This document shows positions 36,893 through 50,811 of a DNA stretch of 64,000 bases, piece by piece. Numbering within the stretch: position 1 is the stretch's first letter; each line of letters begins with the position of its first letter. The translations under genes were made by a program, and so were the position numbers. The notes beneath the pieces were generated by a model, which worked only from the letters and a program-made list of their open reading frames with translations, had not been told where the DNA came from and did no database searches. The DNA lies in contig CM049307.1 in assembly GCA_026874595.1 (NCBI GenBank), positions 91,699,830-91,763,829 of the forward strand, in the 5' to 3' direction. The DNA is from Sipunculus nudus. Lineage: Eukaryota; Annelida; Sipuncula; Golfingiida; Sipunculidae.

Positions 36893-38927
36893 AATCAATA
36901 TAATACACATAGCAGCCTATTACATCACAAGGGAAATGCTCTAGAATGCAGGGGCACATTAATATTGTACCGTATATACGTATTACTACATATAAGTATT
37001 AGTTTTAAGGGGCCTACCCCGATATCTGACTTCTAGTTACTAAATATGAGCTGTTCGTTTTGTTTGTATTGGGATGTTTTTAAAAGCTGGAGATCCGCCA
37101 AAAATAACAACAACAAAAAACCAACAAGCGAGCCACAAGAAATAGCGTTTTACAAATTTGCCAGTGTATAGAACTATTACCTTCTTTAAAGTAACCGTTA
37201 AGTTCCCGTGGTTACTGGTTGAGTACCGGTTGGTGTAGGTTTAACATAATTCAGCATTTTATGATCCATGGTTTAAGCTCTTATATGCTTCTAGTGGTCA
37301 CCGTTAGCTCACCGGTAACTCATAGAACAGTATCCTTTGACTGGACAGTGTACACGCACGAAATAGCCTGTGGCCCGAATGTCGCTGAATCTGACATTAA
37401 ATTTTTTATAAATATTCTCCATTACCATATGAATGTTACTGGAATAGTTCACATGATTTGTTGTTACCCCTCGATCGTTTGAAACTGAATGAGTGAGCAA
37501 ATCCTGAATACATGTCACGGTGACAATTTGATGACACCGTCTGTAAACCTGCGTCGAGAGATATATTTATTTCTTGTTTAGTATCCAGTCCAACATATAT
37601 TCAATATAATTAGGGAAACATTTGAAATAATTTCCAGATATGTGTAAAAAACTAGGAAAATGAATTAAATACATTTATTTATTAACATTTAGCAAGGCCA
37701 TATATATCGGAAATTGCGATTCTTTGGTTTGCACCATATGAATAAGAATTTCATATAAATCATATATATGTATGTCTACACTGTTTTCTAATATTTCATG
37801 AAACTGCAATGAGAAAAGTCACTGGATAAAGAACCAGGCGAGTTAAGTACACAGCTAAAAGGACGAGGTTTGGCACAAAGATCTGAGGTCTAGAAAGGGT
37901 GAGGGGCAGACAGGAGCTTTTGCTGCCATTACCAATCAAAGCCATTGTATATCCATACACAACATATGGTTGATGGTGGCCGCAAGGTCCACATGTAAAT
38001 AAAAACTGATCACATTCATTTACGGGTTAAGGTAGGATTTAACATTTTGTGCAAACATTTTTTTTCTCACATCCGTCATATTTAATAGATTGCCTAAACA
38101 GTGATGGGTCATTTACAACTATCTGTCATCTAGTTTATGTCTCAGTTAGGTAATAAGAATGCACCGGATTATATAACATATTCTGTCCTGCTGATGACAT
38201 CACTTATTAACTGACAGACTAGGAATATTATGAACGGAAAATATTACCCAAAAGGAAGTAAGGCAAAACGTCGACGACCTGGAGAGTGCGTCAAGTCACA
38301 GGATTCCTTGGTTGTGTAAACAAAGCAATAAATCTTATACTTTTTTTTTCATGGCTATATTGCGTGCTCCTGATATTCTCTGGTGATCTGAAATATATAT
38401 GATACTTTACCGCCTAACCAATGCACAATGCTCTTAAACTAAAAGGATACATAGGCACGTTACATTCCTAAATAAATAATATCAATGCGAGAAGTAACCT
38501 ATGATTTATCAGGCACGACTGCAAAGAGATAAGCAGCCGGGTAAATAGTGTCAATAGTTCACCGGTGTGAGCACGGACCCTTGCATCGTCTTAAGGTAAG
38601 AAGATTAATAAAGCATCAAACAGATTAGGTCAAAACATGCCATAACATTTTATGTTAACATAAAGAGAGATTTAATATTAAAATATAATATGTAATATAT
38701 CAAAATTATATAAATAGTGTTTTTTCCTTGTTATCCTGTAAATAGTGTTTGATTATCTGACAAATGCAATATGTATTTAATACATTTTCCGCATATCCTT
38801 AAACAGACGCCGTGGCGTTACTTTTTTTAACCCTGCTTTGACCAGGCGTCTAAACAAAGCCGGCTTCTATTTAAGGCCAGCGTTTATTAAAATATACATT
38901 ATCAAAACACGTCGCAACATAAAACAA

Positions 38928-41327
38928 GTGACCCATGGGTCATGACGCTCAGCTGCCTAGCATGACCTGCTAGTAAAATTCACAACTTCTAGTAAAATTG
39001 TTGCAGAACCTATATGCCAATTTTGTTTAAACTTTCTACATTGCCATAAATTCTTATCATATATGTCTGGTTAAAACATAGTGAATGATGGTCTGAGGCA
39101 AAATGTATGGTTGTTGAGCTATCAGGAACTAATCCCACAGCTTGCTCGATACCTGTAAGTCTCAAAAGGAATTCCACACAGGCCACATATAAGATCAAAA
39201 TATAGCAAAAGATCAAGGAAATCCATGCAAGAATTATTGTGAAACGGGTGCTTCCATATTAATTTTTATTCAATACAAGCCAACTGTACTGAGCTTTCAT
39301 AAATGATGGTCATATTTATTAAGAAATCTTTGACCCAATGCAAGATTACATTCATATACATCCCACTGCATTCACTTTAATAGTTCTTGAGATAATATGT
39401 TCTAAAGGAATTTAAAGATGGCGTCATGGTGGCCATATTGGATTTCTGACAGGTCGGAAATTGAACAACAAACATCCTCTAAAAGGGACCAAACATCATA
39501 AAAAATCACAGAAACTGTCCTGGCAAAAGGATTTCTAAAATGGCTACCTGGCAGACATAATGGTTTTCTGACAAGTCACACATCCTCCAATAAGACACTA
39601 ATGTAAGAATGTACCAGTTATGAATGTCCAAAACAATTCAGGAGGCATGATCAGGTTGGAGAGCTCTCATATCAGATTTATGAACATGCAAATGTAAAAA
39701 GTGCAAGTCCAATTTGTTTTAATTGTCAGCTTGCTATTCAATGGGGTCAGCAGGGTAGGTAAACTGCAAAACCTAAAAGAAAAGAAATGCAGAAAGCATC
39801 ACTAAGAGTCTTGTAATCAAATAAAGCCATCCTAAATCCAGGTACAGACCCACATATTATCAGAACAAACACTTGCTGGTATATCTGATGATTTGTATAA
39901 TAATATTCAGATATCTAGAAAACTAAGTTTATTGCTATGATTCCATGATATAAACTGCAAAATGTTCCCATCATTTTATAAATCAGTAGCTAAACTTAAC
40001 ACTTAACTCTCATAGTCTTAATGCCTGGCCAAAGCATTCTGGCAACAGTGTTTTTGTTATGCACTACTGATATATCCTTATCACTCCATGAGCTGATACA
40101 AAAGGGAGTCATATATCACAAGTGTCACTGACAATTATGGGCACATTGTGAGATGTACCAGTTGTGAGTGCCATATGGTTATATATACAAGAAAACAATA
40201 AAAATAGAGATGGTCTACAAAATAAGTTATTGTGAACATCCCTGACCTATGACCTTGGCCTTTTGCCAACATATCAACTGGATTCTTTCTAAATGATGGG
40301 TAACTACTAACCACTTACATCTGGCCGGGTGTAATTACTCGGCAACCAATGAGTGAATAACTTAGACCCGCAACCTTTAACCTGCTGACCAGCTGACCTC
40401 TAAATCAATTAGTTATTTCTTCATGCAAAAAGACCCATAAATATGAAGTTTGAATCAAATTCAGTGATGCATAGATGTGGCATATGTGAAAGACTGAAGG
40501 TTTGGGTTAGCAGTTTTACTTGAAATATGTTCACAAGCATTTAGAACAATATTGTGACCTTGACCTTTGACCTTTTGACCTCAACATCAATAGGCTTCTT
40601 CTCCTATTGGTAGGTAAGCCATATATGACAGATGGAAAGTATAGATTGAAAAGTTTGCTGAAAATGACTCCACGCAAGAAGAGGGTGCTGTGAACTTGAC
40701 CTTTGACCTCAAAATCAACAGGTCTTTTCCCCTGTTGGCAGAGAAGCGATATCAGTGCTGAAAGGTTTGGAATGAAAGGTCTAGCTTGAAATGTGTCCAC
40801 AACCTTTTCAAAGAAGTGGATCCTGTGACCCTGACCTTTGATCTTTTGACCTCAACATCTATAGGATTCTTCTCCCACTTAGTAGGTGAGCTATATGTGA
40901 AAGATCAAAGAATTGGGATGAAAGATTTGGCTTAAAATGCATCCTGAGGCTTTTCAAAGAAGTTGGTTCTGTGACCTTGACCTTTGACCTTGTGACCTCA
41001 AAATAATTATGGTTCTTCCCCTGTTGGTAGGTGAGCTGTATGTGAAAGATGGAAGGTTTGGGATGAAAATTTTGGCTAAAAGAATTATTTCTGGGGGGTG
41101 CAAACACACACCATAACTTCGAGAATATAGGTCGCAGTGACCTAATTTCAGGTTTGCAAGGAGATCTTTTTAGAACCTCTAAGACTGCATAGGGTTCATG
41201 GCCCTAGCCACTATAGTTACGATTTGTGCCCTGCTAATGGACGGACGGCCGGACGGACAGACGGAAAGACGCCGGACAAAGACCCATCGCTATAGCCCAG
41301 CATGACTGAAAGTCAGCTGAGCTAAAA
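38928..41327 (+). repeat. CTCAGCTG-ended repeat, copy 3, inserted in the left duplication arm
   Basis: Start GTGACCCATGGGTCATGACG...CTCAGCTG and end ...AAAGTCAGCTGAGCTAAAAA match copies 1 and 2. The 3' half here is different: it carries tandem units of about 140-145 bases. The right arm has no copy at the matching place, so the insertion followed the duplication or was lost from the other arm. Confidence 0.7.
40250..41110 (+). repeat. Tandem ~145-base units carrying TGACCTTTGACCT
   Basis: Successive units share GTGACCTTGACCTTTGACC, TTCTTCCCCTGTTGGTAGG and GGTGAGCTATATGTGAAAG blocks. TGACCTTTGACCT occurs exactly at 40561-40573, 40697-40709 and 40978-40990. On the other strand this is AGGTCAAAGGTCA, a perfect DR1 nuclear receptor element. 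A degenerate relative lies at about 32460-32900. Confidence 0.75.
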
Positions 41328-42700
41328 ACCGCTCGTAACTAGAATCTGTCTGCGCTGGCCTCTTGAAACCAGGTACCCAGGTGTTTCATGTGGCTGTTCC
41401 AATTATTTTACACCGCGTGCAGTTGGTAACATTGTTTTTCTCTGAACACGGGGTGGCTTTTTCATTAAATGTTCTCCAGTACAGCTGGTTATATTGGTTT
41501 CATTGAAATACGGGGGGTTGGTACTTTTAACGGCACAGCGTAATTCATTTTCATGACACTTTTCTCCCGTCATATATTTAAACGATTCCGCTCGACACAG
41601 CTAGTCAAACGTTTCTGACCTGGTATATACTGATCATGCTGTGGCTCTTCCATTAACTGTGCACCGCGTACAAATGTTTTTTCCATAGAAATCAGAGGTT
41701 GGTACTTTATAAGGCACAGGATAATTCGTTTCCATGACACTTTCTGTCCGACTTTTATGTATTCAGCTTGACACGGTGTATTAAAGCGTTTCCGACCTGG
41801 TATATACTGGTACGTGACATTTCCTGCCGGAAATATTACTGGATATATAGTTTGGACAAGGGTAAATACGATTTTTAACTTTAAAAATTATCTCAGAAGC
41901 GTGCTTTTGGTAACAGTGTGGATGCACATTAAAGCGCTCAAATAAAAGCAAGGAGCGTAATTAGGCTTGACCGTAGCTACAACTTGTACCGCCTGACACC
42001 ATCATTAGGTGTCTTCATGCTACGCAAGAAATGTATGTCAAAACGTATTTGAACAGTTCTGTTCAACCATCTGTGAGACTTTTACCTTACAAAGTTTTAC
42101 CTTTTGTGTGAAGCGGTACTATTTTCACCTAGCTTGACAGCAGTGATAGTGTCAGCCTTCTCACTGCAGACGTATTTATGTAGCTTTTATTAGGATCGGT
42201 GATCGGCTTTAATCATAATAGAAGAATTAAGAATATTTGATGTCCCTCATGGAAACAGACATTCACGTTAGATTTAAAAAAATGATTTATAGACTATGAG
42301 GAATTAAACATATTTTCAATGCAATAGACACCGAAATTCATACAACAATCTATGGTCAATTTGACCGGTAAATGCACCAATTATAGTGAAGGGAAAACAC
42401 ATCTGGCGACTAACAAGACGTTTCTCTGACACCAAGCCTGTGAACAAGGCGGGCGTCTATTTAACACCGGCGTTTATTTTTCTGGGACATTGTTTTGCCT
42501 TGCCCCGGCGACTACACGAGACAGGCGACTACTTTAAACCCGGCCTATGATCAAGGAAACAGGGGACCCATATACACATCATAAACATTCTTAGACAAAT
42601 AAAAAATCACATTATTTATAGATACATTTATATATATCTTGCACCAATTTTGTGTTAATACGTTGGCATCAATTTATTCATACTCGTTCAAGACATCTTG
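41328..42700. other. Intergenic, left arm, no gene seen
   Basis: Two or three diverged units repeat here around 41390-41810 (GACCTGGTATATACTG, TTTCCATGACACTTT, GTACAGCTGG/CACCGCGTAC). No coding potential is evident. Confidence 0.45.
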
Positions 42701-43619
42701 AGATTGTAATATAGTACTGGCGCGCTACACTGTATCTATTTTTGAATATGTTTGTAATTTTTATATCTTGAGACGTTTACTATAGGATCTGCTAACGTTG
42801 GCGCAGGTGATGAAGGACTGCTCATATTGGGGTACCGCACTGTCGACCAACGTACATTCCTTCAATAATGGAAAATCAATAATTTATAACAGTAATACAT
42901 TTAACCAGATTGCTCCTTCACATTGAAAATTTGTGGCATCAGTCATACGATATTTGAATGTGTTATGAGTGTGTTGTGTAATTGGGCTTTGGCTAGGGCT
43001 TTCCAAATAGTTGCTAAGTTCCGGTCCTTCTTAACATAATAATTTATGAACCTGTTTTATAGTCGAGAGTACTAGCCTATTGTTTGGGTTTCCGATTTAA
43101 ATACTGCAAGAACATTCAACGAGCTCTTAGGGATACTGAAATGCGTTCAAACATTATATTTATTGGTTGTAATCATCCAAATTGTTAAGCATAACATTTA
43201 AAGGGTATAATTTGGGTTAACAGTGTCGCTGGTGAAAAAAAAATATTATTAGCAAATGGGTTCAAATTTCATTTGCCCTAGATCCTTGTCTTGCAAAAGT
43301 CTAGTTGTGCCACCTGTAATCCTTTTGCTGTTTTTTAACCGTTAACTATTCCCATCAATGCCACTTGTCAACAATCCAGGCAATATATTGAATGAAAAGA
43401 CTTGCTATATTTCTGCATACAAATGGTTCATAACATTAATCCTATTTAAATTGGGGTCGGTCATGACCTTCAATTTACGGCTAGTCAAAACCTAGCCGTG
43501 GGAATATCTATTTCTTGTGAAAACCAAACATTTAATCTAATGCATATTTTCCCTAAAATTAAATGAACAAATGACCACCCAGCTCGGTCGGTCTAGTTTC
43601 TAAGAACGTAGTAATTCGG

Positions 43620-45560
43620 TTTGAGTTTTATTTTCAAATAGCTTGCCAAGGCAGGGTAGCAAGCTGGTTAGCCTGAAATTGGTCGGTTTGTCAGTTGTCT
43701 TGCCAGGTTTTGGGATCTTGGTTACTTATGCCCTTTTCCATTCAATCAGAAAATATCCCCATAAAATGCACAGCGTGTATAGATGTGCAATTCCCTCTAG
43801 ACATAGGTCTGACATTTTCTATAGTATTTAGTAAGTGAGTTTGTCCAGACCTGGGGCTGATTTGCCTTTGGATTTGGCAAGAACCCGTTTAACTTCAAAA
43901 ACTCTCGCTGCGTTGTCGTCACTGTCTTCCATGGTCGTGTTTTCTAGAGGATTAAACAATGTTTTATTTTCATCAATTATTTGTTTAGCTGTTTTTAAGA
44001 AATCATTCTTGAAGTCAGGGTGTGTCAGAGTTTTATGTATCTGCTTTAAAGTATTCGCTAACAGATCTGCACGACATTTTGCTGCAGCAGCAACTGTCCC
44101 TAACTGTATTAGGGGTTTAGCCTGTAATGTATTTGGGTTTAATTTAGAGTTAGAGAAACGTTTGAATTGTTTCCAGAATTCACCTGAGTTTGTTTAATGA
44201 TCTAGACTGTTCATATAATCTGACCATTGAGATCGTTTTTGCGCAAAGATGGCTCGATCTACTAATCTATTTACTCTATTAAACAAAGCTTTTGCCTCCG
44301 TGGTACGAGTGCGTTGTTGGTAGCGCCTGACTCGTCACCTTAAGGCCACCATCTGTTTTATTTCTGGGGTGAAGTTCCACAAGTTTCTATTTTTAACTTC
44401 TCTCTCTGGAGCAATCGCATTGACGGACTCAGTAATAGTACGTGTTATGTCTGTTGCGATGCAGTCTAACTGTAAATGTGCGATAACGTCCATTTTAGAA
44501 GGATCTGGCATATTATTTATGCGGATTTCCTGAAAATGACCCAAATCAGCTTTAGCCAGATTGCGAAATAATTTTGGCTGGGAAACATGTGGTTTTCATC
44601 TAATGTCTACATGGATCGGGAGATGGTCCGTTCCGATACATTCCTCTATACAGAACTCAGAGGAGACAACTATGTTTGGAGTGGCAAGAGCGAGATCTAA
44701 AATGTTCCAAGCGCCGTTAGTCGCACTGTAGAACGTTGGCTTATCATCGTTTAACAAAACCAAATTACCATATGCAAATTTATCCATAAGAATTTTACTA
44801 GAGGCATTACTATATCTAGCATCGTAGTCTGTATGTGGGGCGTTTAGATCACCTAGGATTAGATAATTATTACTTTTTTATCTATTTTTTTTTTTGAAAA
44901 TCTTATTGACAGAATAATCAAATTTTCTGTCAACAGCGATACCCGAACCCCCTCCATGACCTTTCTCTCTATATGAGCGAATCAGGTCATAGTTGCCTAG
45001 CGTTAAATGTTTACCTGGCGTCAGTTTATTTTCAGAAATTAAAGCAATGTCTGTATTATTTTTTATCTAGATAATTTAATATTCCAAGATTACTCGCGTT
45101 TAAGCCGTTGGTGTTTACATGTGCAATATTATTACTATTGAACATATTTACACTGTTTACGATGCAGCAGTTGTCTCGCAGTTCTGATCAAGTTGAACAC
45201 CGGGGTTGAAATTGTACACCAGATCGGTGATGAACAACTCGGTATTCCAGTCAAGACGTGCCTTTGTCGGATTGGCCGAGGGTTTCGGCAGTGTACAGGC
45301 GTTCGGCTGTGAGGGTGGTGCAGGCTGCACAAACACCTGCTTTGCCGTAATGGCTGTGGTGGTGCTGGTTTGGCTCTCCTGTCTAACCTTTCGATTTGCC
45401 TCTTTAAATGCGGGGCAGCCGCGATATGATGCGATATGTGCACCTGAACAATTTGCGCATCTCGCGTGGGCTTTGTCCATTGAACAGGCACGTAATCAAT
45501 GTCCGGTCTCTCCGCACCTAAGGCAGCGGACTGTGTTCTGACATAGTCTGGCTGTAAGTT
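43620..45560 (-). mobile_element. Broken Jockey-like LINE (zinc knuckle, endonuclease, RT start)
   Basis: Read on the minus strand from 45560 downward: gag-type zinc knuckles (C-L-R-C-G-E, then C-A-N-C-S-G-A-H ... C-P-A-F), then endonuclease residues near 44.6-44.8 kb (N-I-L-D-L-A-L-A, G-T-D-H-L-P-I-H), then the N-terminal reverse transcriptase (K-S-A-P-G-L-D, P-K-P-G-K, S-L-L-P-C-L-G-K-L). Frames are broken in several places and the catalytic part of the RT is missing. The domain order fits Jockey/I-type non-LTR retrotransposons. Unusually it is the 3' part that is absent. Confidence 0.8.
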
Positions 45561-46079
45561 TAACGAGTGAATTAATACCTATTATGAATCTCAATTTATG
45601 TTACCTTCCCTTATTCAATTTGCAATAAACATTGATAGTGTATTGGTTACAAGCTAACAAAAAGACCATATAGAGAGGAGGTAAATTTACATCAGACGCT
45701 TGATCGGTTTATGATTTGCATGAGCAATGTTTGTTGATGTAAACAAGAGTGTTGTCGTACAGACAGAGCTATTTGCACCTGTGTATGTATGCATCAGCAT
45801 AGTGTATGGACATGCATGCATATATGGGTGTACATATAAAGGTATGTGAGCATATATTTAGGTACAGACAAAGGCATTTTGATTCAAGGGCAGATAGGGA
45901 AATACACATATTTTCATGAACTGTACATTGGGTGTACATGCTTCAATATTTAAACCATTAAGTTATTTTATATAGCCGTATTATCTGGCACAACAGCGCA
46001 TCATCCTATCATCGTGCTAGAGTAAATAAAATGTAAGGGATGCTATCATCTATTGAATATGCAATATAAGCTGCTGCCA

Positions 46080-46430
46080 TCTGGAAAGCTGTTTCTACAT
46101 TCGGTGAATGGTACTGTCAAGTTCACCTGATTTGAATGCTATATATAACTGTGTATCATCTGCATAAAAACGATAGTTGATCGAATTTTGACGAGGAAGG
46201 GAACCAAGAGATGATGTATATATTGAAAATAAAATAGGTCCAAGGACTAAGCCTTGTGGTATCCCACACTTTAATTGTCTTGCTCTATAGTTATTGCCCT
46301 TTATCTTTACAATTTGTGAACGATTTTTTTAGAAATGAGAAAAAAATCATTTCAAAACGGTGTCTGTAAATCCAAGTTGTTGCAGTGTTCTTATCATACA
46401 ATCATTAACATTTTTATCAAAAGATGCATA
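46080..46430 (-). mobile_element. LINE reverse transcriptase fragment with YADD
   Basis: The minus strand reads G-I-P-Q-G-L-V-L-G-P-I-L-F-S-I-Y, then F-Y-A-D-D-T-Q-L-Y, the palm motifs of a non-LTR retrotransposon RT. An upstream piece (F-D-K-N-V-N-D) is interrupted by a stop and a frame change. Position and sequence show it is not the continuation of the 43.6-45.6 kb element but a separate, dead fragment. Confidence 0.85.
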
Positions 46431-49400
46431 GAAAAATGCCTTATTTTGACCAAAGGCGCAGAGTATATCATTCTGAATACGTACTTAGGCTGTCTCTGTC
46501 TCTAGCCAAGACACCTTTACACGTTCATACGTTAATACATACTTCAGGGGAAGCAATATTAAGTAATCAACCTTACATCCTGCTATATAGCATCTATAAA
46601 CAGTCTACTTGATGCAACATTCCTCGCTCCTGTTGAAGCAACAACCCACGCAAAGCATAGAGACAGAGCTGGTCATTTACTCGTTGACCGCAAGTCCGTA
46701 TCAAAATTATGTATAAAAATGAGTTTTTTCCTGTATAGGTAATGATATGCTGAAATAATCTAAGAATTACTGTGATGACAAAGATAATAACATTCCCATT
46801 CTATTGATGATTGCTGAACCTTTCTTGACATTGCCTAAACGTATTTGAATTTTGTGTCCTCGTTTACATTTGTCGTAAAATAAAGAATGACAATGAGGGG
46901 GATGTGCTCCATGCTGTGAAGCAGATCAGGATCAGGCCAGGTGTATCACCTCACTAGTAAGTGCCTGTGTACATACGTGCACGGCCGCAAATGGTGATAC
47001 ATGGTTATATTGCCGGTAGAATATACATATACATTTGTATATCCCTACAACCACTTAGAGTTCACCCTCCCATATTTACCAAATAAGAGAACATTTTATT
47101 AATCGAAAACCCGTGTTAATTGAATTAAATATTCATTTGACTCCATTCGCTAAATGGCGTGTACATTTCAGCGCCACTAGTAAACATCCAGGCTTTGTGA
47201 TTTTTATCTTGAGTACGGCGACATAAGCGAATGCTTAAGCACGGTTTGTCGATAAAACAAATAGTTAATATGTTTCTTGCATCAGGGACACTGATTACCC
47301 AAGTACCCTAAAAGTGGTATGTTTTAGAATCTGGATGACCACAACCAACAACTGTCATGTTTAAACGTGTGTAAGTAGCCCTATGAGCTTTTTGAAATCG
47401 TTTCAGTATTTACATCGGGAATGCAGTCGGTACTCTCTACTGTAAATCAGGTTAATAAATTATTATATTAAGTAGGAACGGAAGTGGACGAGTTACTATT
47501 TCGACGGAAGGCCCTAACTAAAGCCCAATTACACAACAATCACGCCCACAATACCTTTAATCTCGTTTGACTAATGCCAGAAACCTTCCAATGGAAGGAG
47601 CATCATGGTTAACATCATTATTGTTATTAATGATTGACTTCTTATTATGAATAAATACAAGTGGTTCCACAGTGCGGTACCCGAATATTTGCAGTCCTTC
47701 AGCGCCTCCGCCATCTTTCGCAGATCCTTTAGTAAACGTATCAAGGAATAATAATTGCTTATATATTCAAAATTAGATATGGTGTAGCGTGCCAGCGCTT
47801 TTATCGAATTTCAGGACGTCTTGACCGAATGTGGATTAATTGATGCCGATTTATAAAAAACAATTAAAGTGCAAGATATGTGATTACTTTATCCATTCAA
47901 AATGTTACTTTTGATTTGCCTAAGATTGTGCATGATGTATATATGTTTGAAAGTATGAACTATTTATTAAATTACCCAGATAATCCAGTACTATTTGCAG
48001 CATAACAAGGGAAAGAAAGTAATTTGTTTTGACCTAATTTGTTTTATGGTTTACAACACGGTGTAAGGATTCGTGTTCATACCAGTAAACTCTTAGCACA
48101 CTGCCTGATAAATCGAGAGTGAGTACTCCCATTGATCTATATAAGTTCAGGTTTGTACCGTGCCTCTGGTTCCTTTTAGATAGGTGCTATTATAGTTCGG
48201 TTAGACGGTTAATTTTACTATAATTCACAGGCACAAGGTTATTTCAGGAGTACAAAATTAGCCATTGAAAACAAAGGATAACATTTATTGCTTAGTTTAC
48301 ACCAGCCAAAATATCCAATGACGCGACGCACTCTCCAGGTCGTCAACGTTTCGTCTTTTACATTTTTGATAATATTTTTTTCGTCAGTAATGTTCCTAAT
48401 ATGTCTGGTTAATAAGTGATAACATCAGCAGTACAGAATATGTCATGTAATCCAGTGCATTTTTATTATCCTACTGATGCATAAAACTTGATGACAGGAT
48501 AGTTATAAGTAGTTATAAATAACTCATCTGTGTTTAAATCACTCAATTAAATATGATGGGTGTGAGATATAAAAATATTGCACATAAACGTTCAATCCAG
48601 CCTTAACCCGTAAATATATATAGCGTCAGTTTCTATTTTCACATGGACCTTGCGGCTACCCTGAGCCATGTGTTGTGTATGGATATACAATGGCTATGAA
48701 TAATGATGGCAGCATAAGTTCCTGTCCACCCCTAGTCCCATCCCCACCTCCTATCTTTGTGAGAACCCTCATGCTATTCAGTTGGGTACTTCATTCGTCC
48801 TGTTCTTAATCGAATGATCTTTCTCATTGCAGTTGCATACAATATCCAAAAGCAGTAAAGGCAGACATAGAGTGGAATTTATAAACACTGCTTGGGATAA
48901 AAACTCCTCGGAATAACTCACATTTGGAAGTTAATAGGAGCGTTTACTATAGGTTGGTTTTCTAATTTATATGATGCATACAAAAGAATCGCATTTTCAC
49001 ATCACTTTTGCTAACGGATAATAAATGTATTTTATTCACTCCGAGGTGTTTTAATTCGACACATATCTGGAAATTCGTTTTACATCTTTTTACATATATG
49101 TTGGGCCGGATAATAAACCATAAATATATTTCTCGATACAAGTTGACAAATGATGTCATAAAATTGTCACCTTGACATATATACCGGATTCGCTCACTCA
49201 TTCCGTTTCAAACGGAATAAAAAATCTAGGGGTGACAACAAATCATGTGTTCACTATTTCAGTAACATCCATTATATCATGGTACTGGAGAATATTCATG
49301 AACATTAAATGTCGGATTCAATGTAATCGAGCCCCTGGCTATTTCTCTCGCGTATTGTTTCCAGTTGGAAGGAGTTGTTTCATGAATCAGCTATTGCTGA

Positions 49401-50811
49401 ACTCTCAAGATACACAAGTAAAATAATAAAAATTAAACTGGGGATCATAAACTATGAATTAAGTTAAACCTGCACCAACCGATACTCATCAAGTAAACAC
49501 AGGGAATCAAAGTATTATTATTATTTGGTTAGACATATATGTCCGTGCCTCTCAGTCAGTTGACTTCCCAGTTCAGCATTTACCCCAACATACACCTTTT
49601 CATTTAGTTCATCATTTACAATAAATATAGATCTTTATTTGACTTAGTTGTTAGCTTTATGCTGATGTCAACGTAGATGCTATGTGACCAGTCCAACAGA
49701 GACATGCTGTAACTGCTATCGGTCATTTGGCTCAGTGCCCAACTTCCCACCTCCCCTGAGTTTTATTGCCCCTGTGATTTCCGAAGTCACACCTTCTTAT
49801 CAGGCAGTAACATCCTAGTCTTGATACCACTGCAGCTCTCGGGGCTGCTGGGGTCCATGCGTATGGCCCTTGCAATGGGGGTGAACATGGGCTTGGCAGT
49901 GAATGTGTTAAGATCAAGGAAAGGTAAAGTTGAGTACATATGCACATTTCCTAAACACTATCTATTGTGGTTCGTCGCCAGATGTTTTCAATAAATGTCT
50001 TTGTTTTTATTTTGGCTGTTATCCAACGGTAATGAACACCTGGATATGACCAATAGGAACAGTATATATTTAGTTAATGGACGTCAGATATCTGGTTAGG
50101 ACCCTTAACGCGATCCCATGATATGAAGCAAAACTGTGCAATTATATCTGCGTTATCATATTGGCACAAAATGATAAATTAACAATAAAATAAATTTAAA
50201 ACAAATAGACATTCAACTTATTAGTAGTCCTAGGAAACCTGATTTAAACATTTTAAACTAAATAAAAAATGCACGATTCCGAAATTATATAGTTTGAGCT
50301 TTTGTGAGTGTTCCGTGATCTCCTCGTCCTGCATCTTCTCCTTTTGACAGTGTTTTTTTTTGTCCTGTAGCTCTTTGTGTTCCTTCTTCTTTCATTTTTT
50401 TTGCATTTAAATTGGTTTCATAACTCAGGAAAAAGCAAGGCACCAAATCTCATGATAACAACATGTAATGCCTTTAATGTCATTCAAATACTATCTGAGC
50501 TGGGTATCCTTTATCGGGTGAGCAACTTTAGGACCCCTTGATACAGCTCATTTTTATAAACTCTCAAGGTATTGTGCTAAATTTTTTTATGAAATCACAT
50601 GATAAACAGGTTTTTGTTAGCAGAGACATAAATAAGGCTATAAGATGATTACGTGTCTGTGATGAGAGTCTTACATTAATGGTGATTTATATCCCATCAG
50701 TAAAACAAACTGAACTCTGGTTTCTTAAGAGCCACGGATGTGCTGTTTCACTAGAGTACAGGAAAAACATAATTTGCTGATAAAGCGGTACGTGTAAGAG
50801 TGGAAGCATTA

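Larger units (their letters stand above)
25400..43240 (-). repeat. Left arm of giant inverted duplication
   Basis: Reverse-complement matches to the right arm were recognised at 43080-43235, 42720-42840, 38220-38290, 37860-37990, 37300-37520, 36440-36600, 30841-30921 and across gene A exons 2-6. Paired coordinates sum to about 90.5 kb near the centre and fall to about 86.7 and then 82.8 kb outward, because insertions (notably 38928-41327 and 33235-34545) sit in this arm. Confidence 0.75.

Noticed and set aside
36578-36910. 110-residue minus-strand ORF
   Set aside because: Half of it is microsatellite translation (Tyr-Ile and Arg-Glu runs). The rest is part of the conserved noncoding arm without splice support.
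43835-44197. 120-residue plus-strand ORF
   Set aside because: It is the antisense of the LINE reverse transcriptase region, whose motifs are readable on the minus strand.
45135-45541. Three overlapping ORFs of 107-118 residues
   Set aside because: Only the minus-strand frame with paired C-x-x-C zinc knuckles has family support; the others are shadows of it.
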